From: a virus
IMG/VR virus record: IMGVR_UViG_3300047174_000040
Span: 1-44,668 of that record
Length of the DNA: 44,668 bases
Strand: one strand, 5' to 3'
Each line of letters begins with the position of its first letter. Position 1 is the first letter of the stretch. The notes under the pieces were generated by a model. That model did not search any database and was not told where the DNA came from. It saw nothing but the letters and a program-made list of their open reading frames with translations. Position numbers and translations under genes: made by a program. This document shows positions 29,941-39,211 of the stretch, piece after piece.

Positions 29941-30423
29941 ATGACGCGCATTCAAGTTCAACCCTATTGCCCTTTCGGCGGTGACGTTTCCTGGATTACA
30001 CAGGAAATGCTAGAAGGGTATATATTCGCTTGGATTAAAGGCGATCGATTTGCGAAGGCATATATTGCCAAATACGCTCAAGGCGATCCGGGGCGCATTC
30101 AAAAATTTATTGACGTGACGGTTGATGACTCTGATTTTGACGATTTGAAAGAGCAAATTTGGGCCGAATTGGAGTTGCCTGAAACGGGTTCAATCGAATA
30201 TCATATTTGGCAAATTGAGCGGCAGTTGGCTGACCCGTTATTGCCTAAAACCGAATTGGCCAAACTCTATAAAGTGCTTGGCGAATATCGCGGTTGGATT
30301 ACAAAGCCGGGCGAAGGCAAGGTGCAAGTCAATGTTGGCGCGGCGGCTACCGTTGAAAATATGAGCGTGTCGAACCCGGTTGATGCCGAACGCATGTATG
30401 CCAGCGTAATTGCAAGCATGTAA
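29941..30423 (+). CDS. Terminase small subunit (probable)
   Basis: A protein of 160 aa from ATG 29941; a TTG at 29932 lies in the terminator T-run and is unlikely. It directly precedes the large terminase. The helical middle (GYIFAWIKGDRFAKAYIAKY; FDDLKEQIWAELELPETGSI; LYKVLGEYRGWITKPGEG) and short tail fit small subunits, which select DNA for packaging. The family is not obvious from motifs, so the call rests on position. No RBS is strong; translation could be from leader sequences. It contains GACTC at 30127. Confidence 0.62.
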   Translation: MTRIQVQPYCPFGGDVSWITQEMLEGYIFAWIKGDRFAKAYIAKYAQGDPGRIQKFIDVTVDDSDFDDLKEQIWAELELPETGSIEYHIWQIERQLADPLLPKTELAKLYKVLGEYRGWITKPGEGKVQVNVGAAATVENMSVSNPVDAERMYASVIASM

Positions 30424-32067
30424 ATGCCCGTATCATTTGACTTTGATTTTTTGAAGCCTGATTATATTAAGGTTTTCAATCATCGGCTGAAGATGGCGGA
30501 ACGGCTGAAAGACGCCAATTATGTTACTGCCATGAAGACGTTTTATCGGCACAATCCAGCGCAATTCATAAACGATTGGGGTTGCACTTTCGACCCGCGC
30601 AACGCGGATATTGGCTTGCCGTCAGTAGTGCCGTTTATTCTTTTCGATAAGCAAGAGGAATGGATTGATTGGCTGTTGCAGCACTGGCGCGACCGTCAGC
30701 CGGGCATTACCGAAAAATCGCGTGACATGGGCCTATCGTGGCTTTCTGTTTCTGTTGCTTGCACGATATGCCTATTTAATCCGGGCGTAGTCATTGGGTT
30801 TGGTTCGCGCAAAGAAGAATACGTTGACAAAATCGGGGCGCCTAAGTCGCTATTTTGGAAGGCGCGCGAGTTTTTGCGCTATGTGCCCCGGCCGTTTCTG
30901 GACGGTTTCAGCCTGAAGCAACACGCGCCTCACATGCGTATAATGTTTCCGGGCACTAATTCGGTTATCACTGGCGAAAGCGGCGACGGCATTGGACGCG
31001 GCGATAGAACGTCAATTTATTTCGTTGACGAAAGCGCCTATATTGAGCGGCCAGAATTGGTAGAAGCTTCGCTTTCGCAAACCACAAATTGCCGTCAGGA
31101 TATATCAAGCGCGCACGGCATGGGAAATCCGTTTGCGCAAAAACGCTTCAGCGGCAAGATTGACGTATTCACATTTAATTGGCGTGACGATCCGCGTAAA
31201 AACCCGGCGCATAAAATACCATATAAAGGCCGCATGGTTACATGGTATGAAAAAATGCAGGAAGAATTAGACCCGGTTACGTTAGCGCAGGAAGTCGATA
31301 TAAATTACAGCGCATCGCTTGAAGGTATTGTTATACCTTCAGCCTGGGTGCAAGCCGCCATCGGGGCAGCGCGCAAGCTTGGCATTGTGCCCACAGGGGG
31401 CAAATTCGGCGCGTTGGATATTGCCGACAGAGGCAAGGATAAATGCGCGATTGCCGCGCGCCATGGAATTGAATTGTTTAGTTTGAAGTCATGGAGCGGG
31501 AAAGACAGCGACACGCTTTACAGTGTCGAAAAGGCTTTCCACTTTGTTGACGAAAACCATTTAGAAGAAATGGCCTATGATGCCGATGGCATGGGCGCTT
31601 TAGTGCGGGGTGACAGCCGCATGATTAACGAACGCCGGGCCAAGAATAGAGAGCGGTCAATTGGCGTTGTGCCGTTCCGGGGTTCGGGCGAAGTCATTGA
31701 CCCTGAAAAAGAAATGATTAAGGGCCGAAAGAATAAAGACTATTTCCAGAACCGAAAGGCGCAAGCGTGGTGGGCGCTGCGGTTGAAGTTCAATAACACT
31801 TTCCGCGCAATCGAAATGCTGCGCACTGGCGAAGTTGCCGAATATGATAAAGATGACTTGATTTCTATTTCGGAAACTTGCCCGGAATTGCAACAGCTAG
31901 TCAGCGAATTAAGCCAGCCAACCTATACGATCAATACGGCGGGCAAAATTCTAATTGACAAAGCGCCCGATAATACCCGTTCCCCTAATAACGCGGACGC
32001 GGTAATGATGGTTTATTCGCCTAAAAAGCGGCACAATGGTTTGTTTTCAGTTGTCGATAAGGGGTAG
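30424..32067 (+). CDS. terL: Terminase large subunit
   Basis: A protein of 547 aa. The ATPase part has a Walker A-like 'EKSRDMGLSW' (97-106) and Walker B 'IYFVDES' (198-204). The nuclease part has 'FGALDIADRGKD' (D331), 'YDADGMG' (D385, D387) and 'NNADAVMMVY' near residue 520, the three acidic patches of the RNase H-like packaging nuclease. It packages DNA into the prohead through the portal and cuts concatemers. It begins right after the small subunit stop (TAAATG). Confidence 0.93.
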   Translation: MPVSFDFDFLKPDYIKVFNHRLKMAERLKDANYVTAMKTFYRHNPAQFINDWGCTFDPRNADIGLPSVVPFILFDKQEEWIDWLLQHWRDRQPGITEKSRDMGLSWLSVSVACTICLFNPGVVIGFGSRKEEYVDKIGAPKSLFWKAREFLRYVPRPFLDGFSLKQHAPHMRIMFPGTNSVITGESGDGIGRGDRTSIYFVDESAYIERPELVEASLSQTTNCRQDISSAHGMGNPFAQKRFSGKIDVFTFNWRDDPRKNPAHKIPYKGRMVTWYEKMQEELDPVTLAQEVDINYSASLEGIVIPSAWVQAAIGAARKLGIVPTGGKFGALDIADRGKDKCAIAARHGIELFSLKSWSGKDSDTLYSVEKAFHFVDENHLEEMAYDADGMGALVRGDSRMINERRAKNRERSIGVVPFRGSGEVIDPEKEMIKGRKNKDYFQNRKAQAWWALRLKFNNTFRAIEMLRTGEVAEYDKDDLISISETCPELQQLVSELSQPTYTINTAGKILIDKAPDNTRSPNNADAVMMVYSPKKRHNGLFSVVDKG

Positions 32068-32072
32068 CGGTC

Positions 32073-33620
32073 ATGGGATGGTTTAGCCGTAGGAAGCCTG
32101 CCGACGCGCCCCCAGCCCGGCAACCGTTGGGCCTATTCAGCACACAGGGCGACGGCATAGCGCCAAGCGGGGAGCGCCCCTTCGCCAACGGTCTGCCGGT
32201 GCCTGAAATCCCCAAGCCAAGCGTGACCCTTGGCGGCACTGTGGGCATGGATGACTATGACGAACCGGGCGATTTGAAATATAATTTAACGCAAATAAAT
32301 GGCGTGCCTGAAGCGCAATTGGCGTGGTTTGGTTCGCAAACATTCATCGGTTATCAGCTTTGTGCAATTATTGCGCAGCATTGGCTTGTCTATAAAGCTT
32401 GCGCGATGCCGGGCCGTGACGCTGTGCGCAACGGTTATGAATTGTCATTCGATGGCGATACGATACCGGATAAGCTTTTGGCTCGCATTAAGCGCGCTGA
32501 CAAATTTATGAAAATCAAATGGCAGTTGCAAGAGTATTTGTGCAAGGGCAGAATTTTTGGCATTCGGCACGCGTATTACCGGGTTGAAAATGGCGACCCT
32601 GACTATTACGAAAAGCCGTTTAATATCGACAGCGTTACGCCGGGCAGTTACAAGGGCATCGTGCAAATTGATCCTTATTGGATTACGCCCGAAACTACGC
32701 AACGCAATTTGCGCGATCCTTCTGACCCGTCATTTTATGAACCGGATTACTGGCGCGTAAGCGGCAAGCTATTTCACAAATCCCATTTGTGCATTTACAC
32801 AACCGGCCCGGTTGGTGACATTCTCAAGCCCGCCTATCTTTACGGCGGTGTGAGCATTCCGCAGCGTATTTACGAACGTGTTTACGCAGCCGAACGCACG
32901 GCAAACGAAGCGCCGATGCTTACTATGACGAAGCGTTTAAACGTTATGAAAACGGATTTAACGGCGGCGATTGCCAACCCCGATCTATTTGCCGAACGGA
33001 TGGGATGGGCGGCGGCACAACGGGATAACTACGGCACGCGGTTCGTTGGCCCGGACGATGAAATAGAACAATTTGATTTAGGCTTAACCGATCTTGATGG
33101 CGTTATTATGACGCAATACCAGATCGTTGCGGCTGTTGCTGAAGTGCCGGGAACGAAGTTGATGGGCACACAGCCGAAAGGCTTTAACTCAACCGGCGAA
33201 TTTGAAGAAAGTTCCTATCACGAAAGCCTCGAAAGCATAGAGGAAAACGATTTAACGCCGCTGTTAGACGGCCATTATTTTCGTCTAATGGCTTCGCTTG
33301 GCGTTAGCACGATTGGCGTTGAAATATCATGGAACGAACTGGACGCTATGACTGCGCAAGAGCAAGCACAAGTCAACGCTACCAAAATTGCAACAGATGC
33401 CGCCGCGATTGCTTGCGGGGCAATTGAAAGCCAGGACAGCCGCAACCGGCTTAGGAATGACCCGGACAGCGGCTATACTGATCTTGCCCCAGACGTGCCG
33501 GCCATGCCGGATGACCCAGCCGAACCCGGCGCCCCGGCAGCAGGCACGCCAGCCGCCGCACAGGCCGTTGCTGCCACGTTGCCGCACCCTGGCAAGCCGC
33601 ACCCTGAAACCGGGGCGTAG
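32073..33620 (+). CDS. Portal protein (DUF1073 type)
   Basis: A protein of 515 aa. 'QTFIGYQLCAIIAQHWLVYKACAMPGRDAVRNGYEL' in the first quarter, 'DPYWITPE', 'TEFEESSYHES'-like segment at 'FNSTGEFEESSYHESLESIE' and 'PAYLYGGVSIPQRIYERVYA' are the hallmarks of the DUF1073 portal family. The C-terminal 60 residues are a Pro/Ala-rich tail. It would form the dodecameric DNA channel at the head vertex. The gene starts 5 bases after terL. The N-terminal 40 residues are disordered and Pro-rich. Confidence 0.85.
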   Translation: MGWFSRRKPADAPPARQPLGLFSTQGDGIAPSGERPFANGLPVPEIPKPSVTLGGTVGMDDYDEPGDLKYNLTQINGVPEAQLAWFGSQTFIGYQLCAIIAQHWLVYKACAMPGRDAVRNGYELSFDGDTIPDKLLARIKRADKFMKIKWQLQEYLCKGRIFGIRHAYYRVENGDPDYYEKPFNIDSVTPGSYKGIVQIDPYWITPETTQRNLRDPSDPSFYEPDYWRVSGKLFHKSHLCIYTTGPVGDILKPAYLYGGVSIPQRIYERVYAAERTANEAPMLTMTKRLNVMKTDLTAAIANPDLFAERMGWAAAQRDNYGTRFVGPDDEIEQFDLGLTDLDGVIMTQYQIVAAVAEVPGTKLMGTQPKGFNSTGEFEESSYHESLESIEENDLTPLLDGHYFRLMASLGVSTIGVEISWNELDAMTAQEQAQVNATKIATDAAAIACGAIESQDSRNRLRNDPDSGYTDLAPDVPAMPDDPAEPGAPAAGTPAAAQAVAATLPHPGKPHPETGA

Positions 33621-33625
33621 GGCCT

Positions 33626-34522
33626 ATGGCCAAGGGCAACGGGCCGAAGCCTAACCCCCGCGTGATCGTGCGCGGGAAGGTGCTTCGGCTATCGGCAGGC
33701 GTGCAAGAAAAATACTTGCATTCGCTAATTACGCCGCTTGAACGAATGCAGGAAGAAACCCGCAAACTATTTACACGGCTATTTAAACAAGATTTCGCGG
33801 CGGAACATTTCGCGTTCGATAGTGTGGGCATGGATGCGGCCAATATTTCTAGCCAAGCGCGCATCCTGACTAATTCGCTTAAGAAAAAATACGATCAATT
33901 ATTCGGTTCTATTGCAACGCCAGTTTCAAACAAAATGGCCGATGCAGTTAACCGCAATTCATTCGTGACTTCAAAAGCGGCGGTAATTGATTTAAAGGGC
34001 GAAAGCCAAAAGCTTACGCTTGACATGCGTTCACTGGATAAAGAAACGCTTAGTATATTGCGCGCATCGGCCGCGCGTTCGGCAAGCTTCATTCAATCAA
34101 TACCGGAACGCTATTTAAACAGCGTTGCTGATCATGTTTATAATTCAATTGCAACCGGTAACGGCTTGCAAGATTTGTTGCCATTTCTTGATAAGCACGA
34201 TAAAGGCACAAAAAATTGGGTTAATAATACTGCGATGGATCAAACGCGGAAAGCCTATAACGGCTTAAATAAAGGCAGAATGACGCGCATCGGAATTACT
34301 GAAGGCGAATGGATACATTCTGGCGGAAGTCAACATCCGCGAGAATTGCACGAAGAATTTGACGGCAAAGTTTTTAATATTGCCGAAGGCGCCCCCGTTG
34401 GCGATGATGGCGGCAATATGGTTGACCCTGGCGAAGAACCTAACTGCCGATGCACATTCGCGCCGGTAATAACTGATAAAGATGACACGCCGGAAGAAGG
34501 CGACGGGGAAGATGACGAATAG
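33626..34522 (+). CDS. Minor head protein, Mu gpF-like
   Basis: A protein of 298 aa. The C-terminal 'GGSQHPRELHEEFDGKVFNI', then 'DPGEEPNCRCTFAPV' is the classic Mu F-like signature. These proteins sit at the portal and assist head assembly or DNA ejection. The helical N-terminal 150 residues carry the portal-binding part. It follows the portal by 6 bases. The acidic end (DKDDTPEEGDGEDDE) is unusual but common in this group. Confidence 0.85.
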   Translation: MAKGNGPKPNPRVIVRGKVLRLSAGVQEKYLHSLITPLERMQEETRKLFTRLFKQDFAAEHFAFDSVGMDAANISSQARILTNSLKKKYDQLFGSIATPVSNKMADAVNRNSFVTSKAAVIDLKGESQKLTLDMRSLDKETLSILRASAARSASFIQSIPERYLNSVADHVYNSIATGNGLQDLLPFLDKHDKGTKNWVNNTAMDQTRKAYNGLNKGRMTRIGITEGEWIHSGGSQHPRELHEEFDGKVFNIAEGAPVGDDGGNMVDPGEEPNCRCTFAPVITDKDDTPEEGDGEDDE

Positions 34523-34577
34523 GCTTTGCACGGTTTCGTGACGTGTGCTAGTGCCCACACTTCAGGTTTGGCGGCAA

Positions 34578-35951
34578 ATGAGCGCAAGGGTTTTAGATCG
34601 CAACGGATGGTTTGAAGTTCCGGCAAATCCGCTTTCTAAGGCGGGCGTATTTCCGTATAAGGGTTCGTCAATTAACGCACCCGATCCGAATAAAACTTAC
34701 ATGGTTTATCGCCCGGCCGAAGAATTGGCCAACCCGGAAACTATTAACAGCTTTCGCCTTGTCCCGTTCGTAATAGATCACACAATGTTAGCCGGGCCGA
34801 ATAGCGAAAAGCCCGGTTACGTTCCTGCTGAACAAAAAGGCGTCCACGGCGTAATTGGCGATAACATTTATTTCAATGCCGAAGACAATACGCTTTACGG
34901 TAATTTGAAATGCTTTTCGACTTCAGCACCAAAGGCGATGGCGAATGGAAAAGTTGATCTTTCTCTCGGCTATCATTGCCAGTATATCTATGCGCCTGGA
35001 ATTGCGCCGGATGGCACGGCTTACGAATACGTGCAACGTAACATGCGAGGCAATCACGTTGCGCTAGTTGCGGATGGCCGGTGCGGCGATGACGTGTCGG
35101 TAATGGATGAATTAACAATTTGCTTTGACGAAAAGGATATTATTCCAATGGCAAGCCTCAAAGTGCGTAATCCGAAGGCGTATAACGCCGCAATCAAGTC
35201 AATCATTTCGGCTTACGGCACGAAGGCCAAGGCCAAATTTCCCAAGGCAAAGCTGACGGTTGCGACAATGGACGCGGCCGATGAGGAAGCCGTTGCCAGC
35301 GAACCGAGCCTTTCGGATGTTGCCGAATTGCTTGGCGATGTGCTGCCCGCGATTGCTGAAATCAATTCGACCATGGCCGATGCGATGGCGCCGCCCGATG
35401 ACGGCATGGAAGACGAAATGGAACCGGAAATGGACGCGGCGGGCGCCCCGGTTATGGACGAAGCGGGCAAGCCGAAGATGAAGCCTGTTATGGATGCCGC
35501 GACCGGCAAGCCGAAGCGCGTTGCAAAAAAGGTTCCCCCGGTTCCGGCTGCAACAGCAGACAAGGCGCCAGTTATGGACGGCAAGGCAATGGATGCGGCA
35601 ATCGACGCCGCCGTTAAGAAGGCGGTTGCGCCGCTGAATGCCAAAATTGCGGCGCTGGAAACCGGCAAAAGCGTTATGACCGAAATTGCGCAGCGCAATG
35701 CACTGGCGCTGAAGGTTTCGGAACATACCGGCACTTTCGATCATTCCGAAATGACAGTGACCGACGTTGCGAAATACGCAATTGCGAAACTAGAAATTCC
35801 GACGCAAGCCGGCCAGGAAGTGACTTCGGTTGCAGCATGGTTGCACGCGCGCGGCACGATTAAGCCGCAGATGATTGCCACGGGTGACGCGGCCATCAAC
35901 CCGAAAAGTAGCGTTTCCGCATTTCTTAACGGCGGCAAGAAAACCGCCTAA
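34578..35951 (+). CDS. DUF2213 protein: prohead protease/scaffold
   Basis: A protein of 457 aa; the ATG at 34578 is preferred over upstream non-ATG frames. The N-terminal domain ('RNGWFEVPANPLSKAGVFPY', 'LVPFVIDHTMLAGPNSEKPG', 'VDLSLGYHCQYIYAPGIAPD', 'GNHVALVADGRCGDDVSVMD') is the DUF2213 fold; residues H and S in these blocks are candidate protease residues, as in other prohead proteases. From about 245 there is a low-complexity acidic/Met/Lys scaffold-like region (about 190 aa) with a C-terminal helical part (AKYAIAKLEIPTQAGQEVTS). Protease and scaffold in one chain is usual for such phages. Confidence 0.8.
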   Translation: MSARVLDRNGWFEVPANPLSKAGVFPYKGSSINAPDPNKTYMVYRPAEELANPETINSFRLVPFVIDHTMLAGPNSEKPGYVPAEQKGVHGVIGDNIYFNAEDNTLYGNLKCFSTSAPKAMANGKVDLSLGYHCQYIYAPGIAPDGTAYEYVQRNMRGNHVALVADGRCGDDVSVMDELTICFDEKDIIPMASLKVRNPKAYNAAIKSIISAYGTKAKAKFPKAKLTVATMDAADEEAVASEPSLSDVAELLGDVLPAIAEINSTMADAMAPPDDGMEDEMEPEMDAAGAPVMDEAGKPKMKPVMDAATGKPKRVAKKVPPVPAATADKAPVMDGKAMDAAIDAAVKKAVAPLNAKIAALETGKSVMTEIAQRNALALKVSEHTGTFDHSEMTVTDVAKYAIAKLEIPTQAGQEVTSVAAWLHARGTIKPQMIATGDAAINPKSSVSAFLNGGKKTA

Positions 35952-35991
35952 TTCAAGCCGCCCCGTAGCGCATTCGTAAGGAACTTTTAAA

Positions 35992-36495
35992 ATGGGTTTT
36001 CAGCAAGGGCCAATTACGCAGACGCTTCAGGGCGCGGGCGTTCCCGGTGCAAGGGCGTATGACGGGCCAAGCCGGGTTTACCCCTGGACGCTGGTGAGCA
36101 CGCCGCAGTTGAACGTGGTTGGCGCGACGGCCTATACAGAAACCACGGAAGGCGTGGCACAGGCAGGCGGCACGGGCGTTTTTGCGGGCTTGCTTGTCGA
36201 TCCCAAGGCTTACGTGGCCTGGGGCAACGGTGCCATTGAAGGCGCCCTTGCGCCAACCATGACCCTGCCGGACGGCACCATTGGCGAGTTGGCCGTTATG
36301 GGCACGTTTTTTCTGACGCTCGCGAGCGCCGGAAACATTGGCGACAAGATCGTTTACGATACCACAACCGGCGCCCTGGATCGCATCGCGTCAACGGGTT
36401 CGCCCGCAACCGGCTATGCGCTAGTTCCGAACGCAACAATTATTTTGCGGGCTTCGGCGGCTGGCGGAATTGCAATCGTCAATATTACGAACTAA
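35992..36495 (+). CDS. Capsid decoration/cement protein (probable)
   Basis: A protein of 167 aa between protease/scaffold and major capsid protein. A beta-rich, Gly/Ala-rich sequence with 'GLLVDPKAYVAWGNGAIEGA', 'MTLPDGTIGELAVMGTFFLT' and 'GNIGDKIVYDTTTGALDRIA' resembles the head decoration proteins that follow DUF2213 proteins. AAGGAACTTTTAAA precedes the ATG. The role is inferred from this pattern and position. Confidence 0.7.
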   Translation: MGFQQGPITQTLQGAGVPGARAYDGPSRVYPWTLVSTPQLNVVGATAYTETTEGVAQAGGTGVFAGLLVDPKAYVAWGNGAIEGALAPTMTLPDGTIGELAVMGTFFLTLASAGNIGDKIVYDTTTGALDRIASTGSPATGYALVPNATIILRASAAGGIAIVNITN

Positions 36496-36535
36496 GCGCC
36501 ATTTGAACGGCACTTTTTAGAAAGGAATTATACAA

Positions 36536-37660
36536 GTGGCGCGCACTCAAGTTTCACAGGAACATTCGCACATTGGCCCGCGTGACGTGGCGCCATTTGC
36601 GACATTCGACGCGAAAGATTACCAGGAACTTTCGCGGCTTGGCATCAATATTCCCTCATCCGAATTGCGGGACATGATGCGCGCACTTGTGCCGACCGAA
36701 GGCACAGGCATGGATGCCTTGACGCCGGGCATTACCACGCCAAGCATTACGACGCCTGTGCAGTTCCTTCAGGCATGGCTTCCCGGCTTCGTGGAAATCA
36801 TGACGCGGGCACGCAAGATTGACGAACTTGTGGGCATTTCCACAATCGGCCAATGGGAAGATGAGGAAATCATCCAGCCGTTGCTTGAAATCTTGGGCGG
36901 CGCAACGCCTTACGGTGATTATACGAACGTGCCGTTTACGGATTGGAACGTCAATTTTGAGCAACGCTCAATTATTCGTTTCGAGCAAGGCATGGAAGTC
37001 GGCAAATTGGAAGACGCGCGCGCTGCGCGTATTCGCATGAATACTGCCGCAGCTAAGCGCGAAGGCGCGGCCCGTGGTCTGGAAATCGAACGCAACAACG
37101 TTGGCTTTTTCGGCTATAACGGCGGCGCCAATCTGACTTACGGGTTTCTTAATGATCCCGGTTTGCCTGCTTATGTGACGTTGCCGAACGGCGCCAACTC
37201 ATCCCCGCTGTGGTCATCTAAAACCTATCTGGAAATCACGGCGGATATTCGCACGGCAATTATTGCGCTGCGTTATTCCATGGGCGATAATTTCGACCCG
37301 AAAACTTCCGAAATGACGCTTGCCATTGCGTCAACGGTTGTCGATTTCCTTTCGGTCACGTCAGAATATGGCAACTCGGTTAACAACTGGATTACCGAAA
37401 ACTATCCGAAATTGCGGGTTGTGTCGGCGCCGGAATTGACCGCAGCCAACGGAGGCGCGAGTGTCTTCTATCTGTATGTCGAAAGTTTTAAGGATCAATC
37501 GACCGACGATGGACGCACGTTTATTCAGCCGGTGCCCACAAAGTTTATGACCATTGGCGTTCAACAGCGCATCAAAAGTTACGCTGAAGATTACGGCAAT
37601 GCACTTTCCGGCGTGTGGTGCAAGCGCCCGTTTGCGGTTGTGCGTTATTCCGGTTGCTGA
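36536..37660 (+). CDS. Major capsid protein (DUF2184 type)
   Basis: A protein of 374 aa, GTG start with AAAGGAATTATACAA before it. Segments 'FLQAWLPGFVEIMTRARKID', 'GDYTNVPFTDWNVNFEQRSI', 'GMEVGKLEDARAARIRMNTA', and the C-terminal 'VPTKFMTIGVQQRIKSYAED' match the DUF2184 major capsid family with HK97-type fold. Length and position (after decoration protein, before connector genes) fit. A hairpin lies just downstream. This should be the most abundant virion protein. Confidence 0.88.
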   Translation: MARTQVSQEHSHIGPRDVAPFATFDAKDYQELSRLGINIPSSELRDMMRALVPTEGTGMDALTPGITTPSITTPVQFLQAWLPGFVEIMTRARKIDELVGISTIGQWEDEEIIQPLLEILGGATPYGDYTNVPFTDWNVNFEQRSIIRFEQGMEVGKLEDARAARIRMNTAAAKREGAARGLEIERNNVGFFGYNGGANLTYGFLNDPGLPAYVTLPNGANSSPLWSSKTYLEITADIRTAIIALRYSMGDNFDPKTSEMTLAIASTVVDFLSVTSEYGNSVNNWITENYPKLRVVSAPELTAANGGASVFYLYVESFKDQSTDDGRTFIQPVPTKFMTIGVQQRIKSYAEDYGNALSGVWCKRPFAVVRYSGC

Positions 37661-37672
37661 TATAATGCGAAA

Positions 37673-37695
37673 ACGGCGGATATTTTATCCGCCGT
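37673..37695 (+). other. Hairpin directly after the major capsid gene
   Basis: ACGGCGGATA (37673-37682) pairs perfectly with TATCCGCCGT (37686-37695), loop TTT. No T-run follows, so it is not a classic terminator; it may protect or process the capsid mRNA end. Confidence 0.7.
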
Positions 37696-37719
37696 AATTG
37701 CACGGGGCAACGCAGAAAA

Positions 37720-38163
37720 ATGGCTTATCACGTCTATTCAACGTTGACAGCGCCGCAAGCATTTACCGAATGGAAAAAGGGCGGCGGCGATTTGCCGGTT
37801 ATGGGCCGGGTTGTCCATATCGCGGGCGGCACAGGCGTAATTAAAAAGCGCACGTTTTCGACGCCGCTAGGTGTCAAAACAGAAATCAGCGATGAAGACT
37901 ACGCGTTTCTTATGGACACGTCGCACGGCGCCGGTATGGCGTTTGCCGAGTTCATTGCAAACGGTTGGATTACCGTTACCAAAAAGCTTGCCGATCCTGA
38001 CAAGGCGGCTGCTAATATGTCGCAACGTGACGGTTCGGCGCCGATTGTCCCGAACGATTACAGTGACGAAAGCAAGCGGCCCAAGGTTTCCAGCGACCCG
38101 AAGGAAGCGCCAACCACGAAGCCGCGCACAAAGCCTGTAACCGGCCAAGGCGCTTTCCGGTAA
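37720..38163 (+). CDS. Unknown head/connector-region protein (147 aa)
   Basis: No family recognised. Residues 1-95 look folded (YSTLTAPQAFTEWKKGGGDL, RVVHIAGGTGVIKKRTFSTP, MAFAEFIANGWITVTKKLAD). The C-terminal 50 are Lys/Pro/Ser-rich and disordered (PKVSSDPKEAPTTKPRTKPV). Location between major capsid and DUF4054-type connector gene suggests a head-fibre or minor capsid protein. AATGG start after a GGGGCAACGCAGAAAA leader. Confidence 0.68.
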   Translation: MAYHVYSTLTAPQAFTEWKKGGGDLPVMGRVVHIAGGTGVIKKRTFSTPLGVKTEISDEDYAFLMDTSHGAGMAFAEFIANGWITVTKKLADPDKAAANMSQRDGSAPIVPNDYSDESKRPKVSSDPKEAPTTKPRTKPVTGQGAFR

Positions 38164-38188
38164 TTGCCACGAATAAGGAATTTCCGCT

Positions 38189-38653
38189 TTGTCTTTTGCG
38201 TCAACCTTAACTTATACTGACGCGGATTTTAGGGCGGAATTTCCTTTTTTCGCTGACACTACTGCTTACCCTGAAGCACAGTTGCAAGGTTATTTTAACC
38301 AAGGCAGCGTGTGGATTTCCACAATGAATTGGGGCGTTTTGCGCGATCAAGCGCGGCAAAATGCGCTGTATATGATGACGGCGCATCTTCAAGCCGAAGC
38401 TGACGCAAACATTGCAAATAACAATGCGCCGAATAACATTGAAGTTAGCGCATCAATTGACAAGATACGCGTTGCCGTTATGCCGCCTAAGGTTGGCAAT
38501 TTCTGGCAACAGTGGCTTGCACAAACCCCCTATGGACAGCAATTGCTTGCGTTGCTGCAAAGCCGTTCGGTTGGCGGGTTTCTGGTAGGTGGCAATCCTG
38601 AATTGGCAGCATTCCGGCGCGTTGGCGGCGGCTTCAGCCGGGGCTGGTGCTAG
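38189..38653 (+). CDS. Head-tail connector, DUF4054 type
   Basis: A protein of 154 aa, TTG start preceded by AAGGAATTTCCGCT. 'FRAEFPFFADTTAYPEAQLQ', 'RQNALYMMTAHLQAEADANI' and 'FWQQWLAQTPYGQQLLALLQ' match the DUF4054 layout, which includes short helical connector proteins below the portal. The last 15 residues are Gly/Arg-rich and end in WC. The next gene starts on the base after its stop. Confidence 0.8.
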   Translation: MSFASTLTYTDADFRAEFPFFADTTAYPEAQLQGYFNQGSVWISTMNWGVLRDQARQNALYMMTAHLQAEADANIANNNAPNNIEVSASIDKIRVAVMPPKVGNFWQQWLAQTPYGQQLLALLQSRSVGGFLVGGNPELAAFRRVGGGFSRGWC

Positions 38654-39211
38654 GTGACGCAGGTTGTTCGCACGCCGGGCGAAGGTGCTGCCCGCCTGAA
38701 AGCCGCCCTTGCCAGCCTGAAGGGCGTTTCTGGCAAGGTGGGCTGGTTCGCCAGTTCCAAATACCCTGACGGCACGCCGGTTGCTTACGTCGCGGCTATC
38801 CATGAATACGGCTATGCGCCCAAGGGCATCCCTCCGCGCATGGGGCTGCGGGCCATGATAACCGAAAAGCAAACCGAATGGGCACGGTATGCGGAACATG
38901 GCGCCAAGGCGATCCTGGCGGGCACCATGACCGCCGTGGGGGCCATGGAGTTAATCGGCGGGCGCGCATCGGGCGACATACGCAAGCAAATTAGTTCCGT
39001 GCAATCGCCTGAATTGAAAGAAAGCACGTTGCGCAATCGCGCGCATAATCTTGGCATTAAGCTTGCTGATTTGAGCGCAACCGGCAAAAAACCACTTGTT
39101 GAACCCAAAATGAAAGACGGCAAAACGCCGGGCGGTTTGCTTCAGGCAACGGCAACTTACATGGTTTTAAAAGACGGCGCGACCGTGGTTGAAGGCTCAA
39201 CTGGCAAATGA
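38654..39211 (+). CDS. Neck/tail-completion protein, HK97 gp10-like
   Basis: A protein of 185 aa, GTG start. 'DGTPVAYVAAIHEYGYAPKGIPPRMGLRAM' is the diagnostic segment of HK97 gp10-like/virion morphogenesis proteins that complete the head-tail joint. The helical C-terminal half is basic (SPELKESTLRNRAHNLGIKL). It starts directly after the DUF4054 stop and overlaps the next ATG (ATGA). Confidence 0.75.
   Translation: MTQVVRTPGEGAARLKAALASLKGVSGKVGWFASSKYPDGTPVAYVAAIHEYGYAPKGIPPRMGLRAMITEKQTEWARYAEHGAKAILAGTMTAVGAMELIGGRASGDIRKQISSVQSPELKESTLRNRAHNLGIKLADLSATGKKPLVEPKMKDGKTPGGLLQATATYMVLKDGATVVEGSTGK

Noticed and set aside
35199-35744. Two long minus-strand frames (181 and 173 aa)
   Set aside because: Antisense to the low-complexity scaffold region of the DUF2213 gene; His/Arg- or Ala/Ser-rich shadows.
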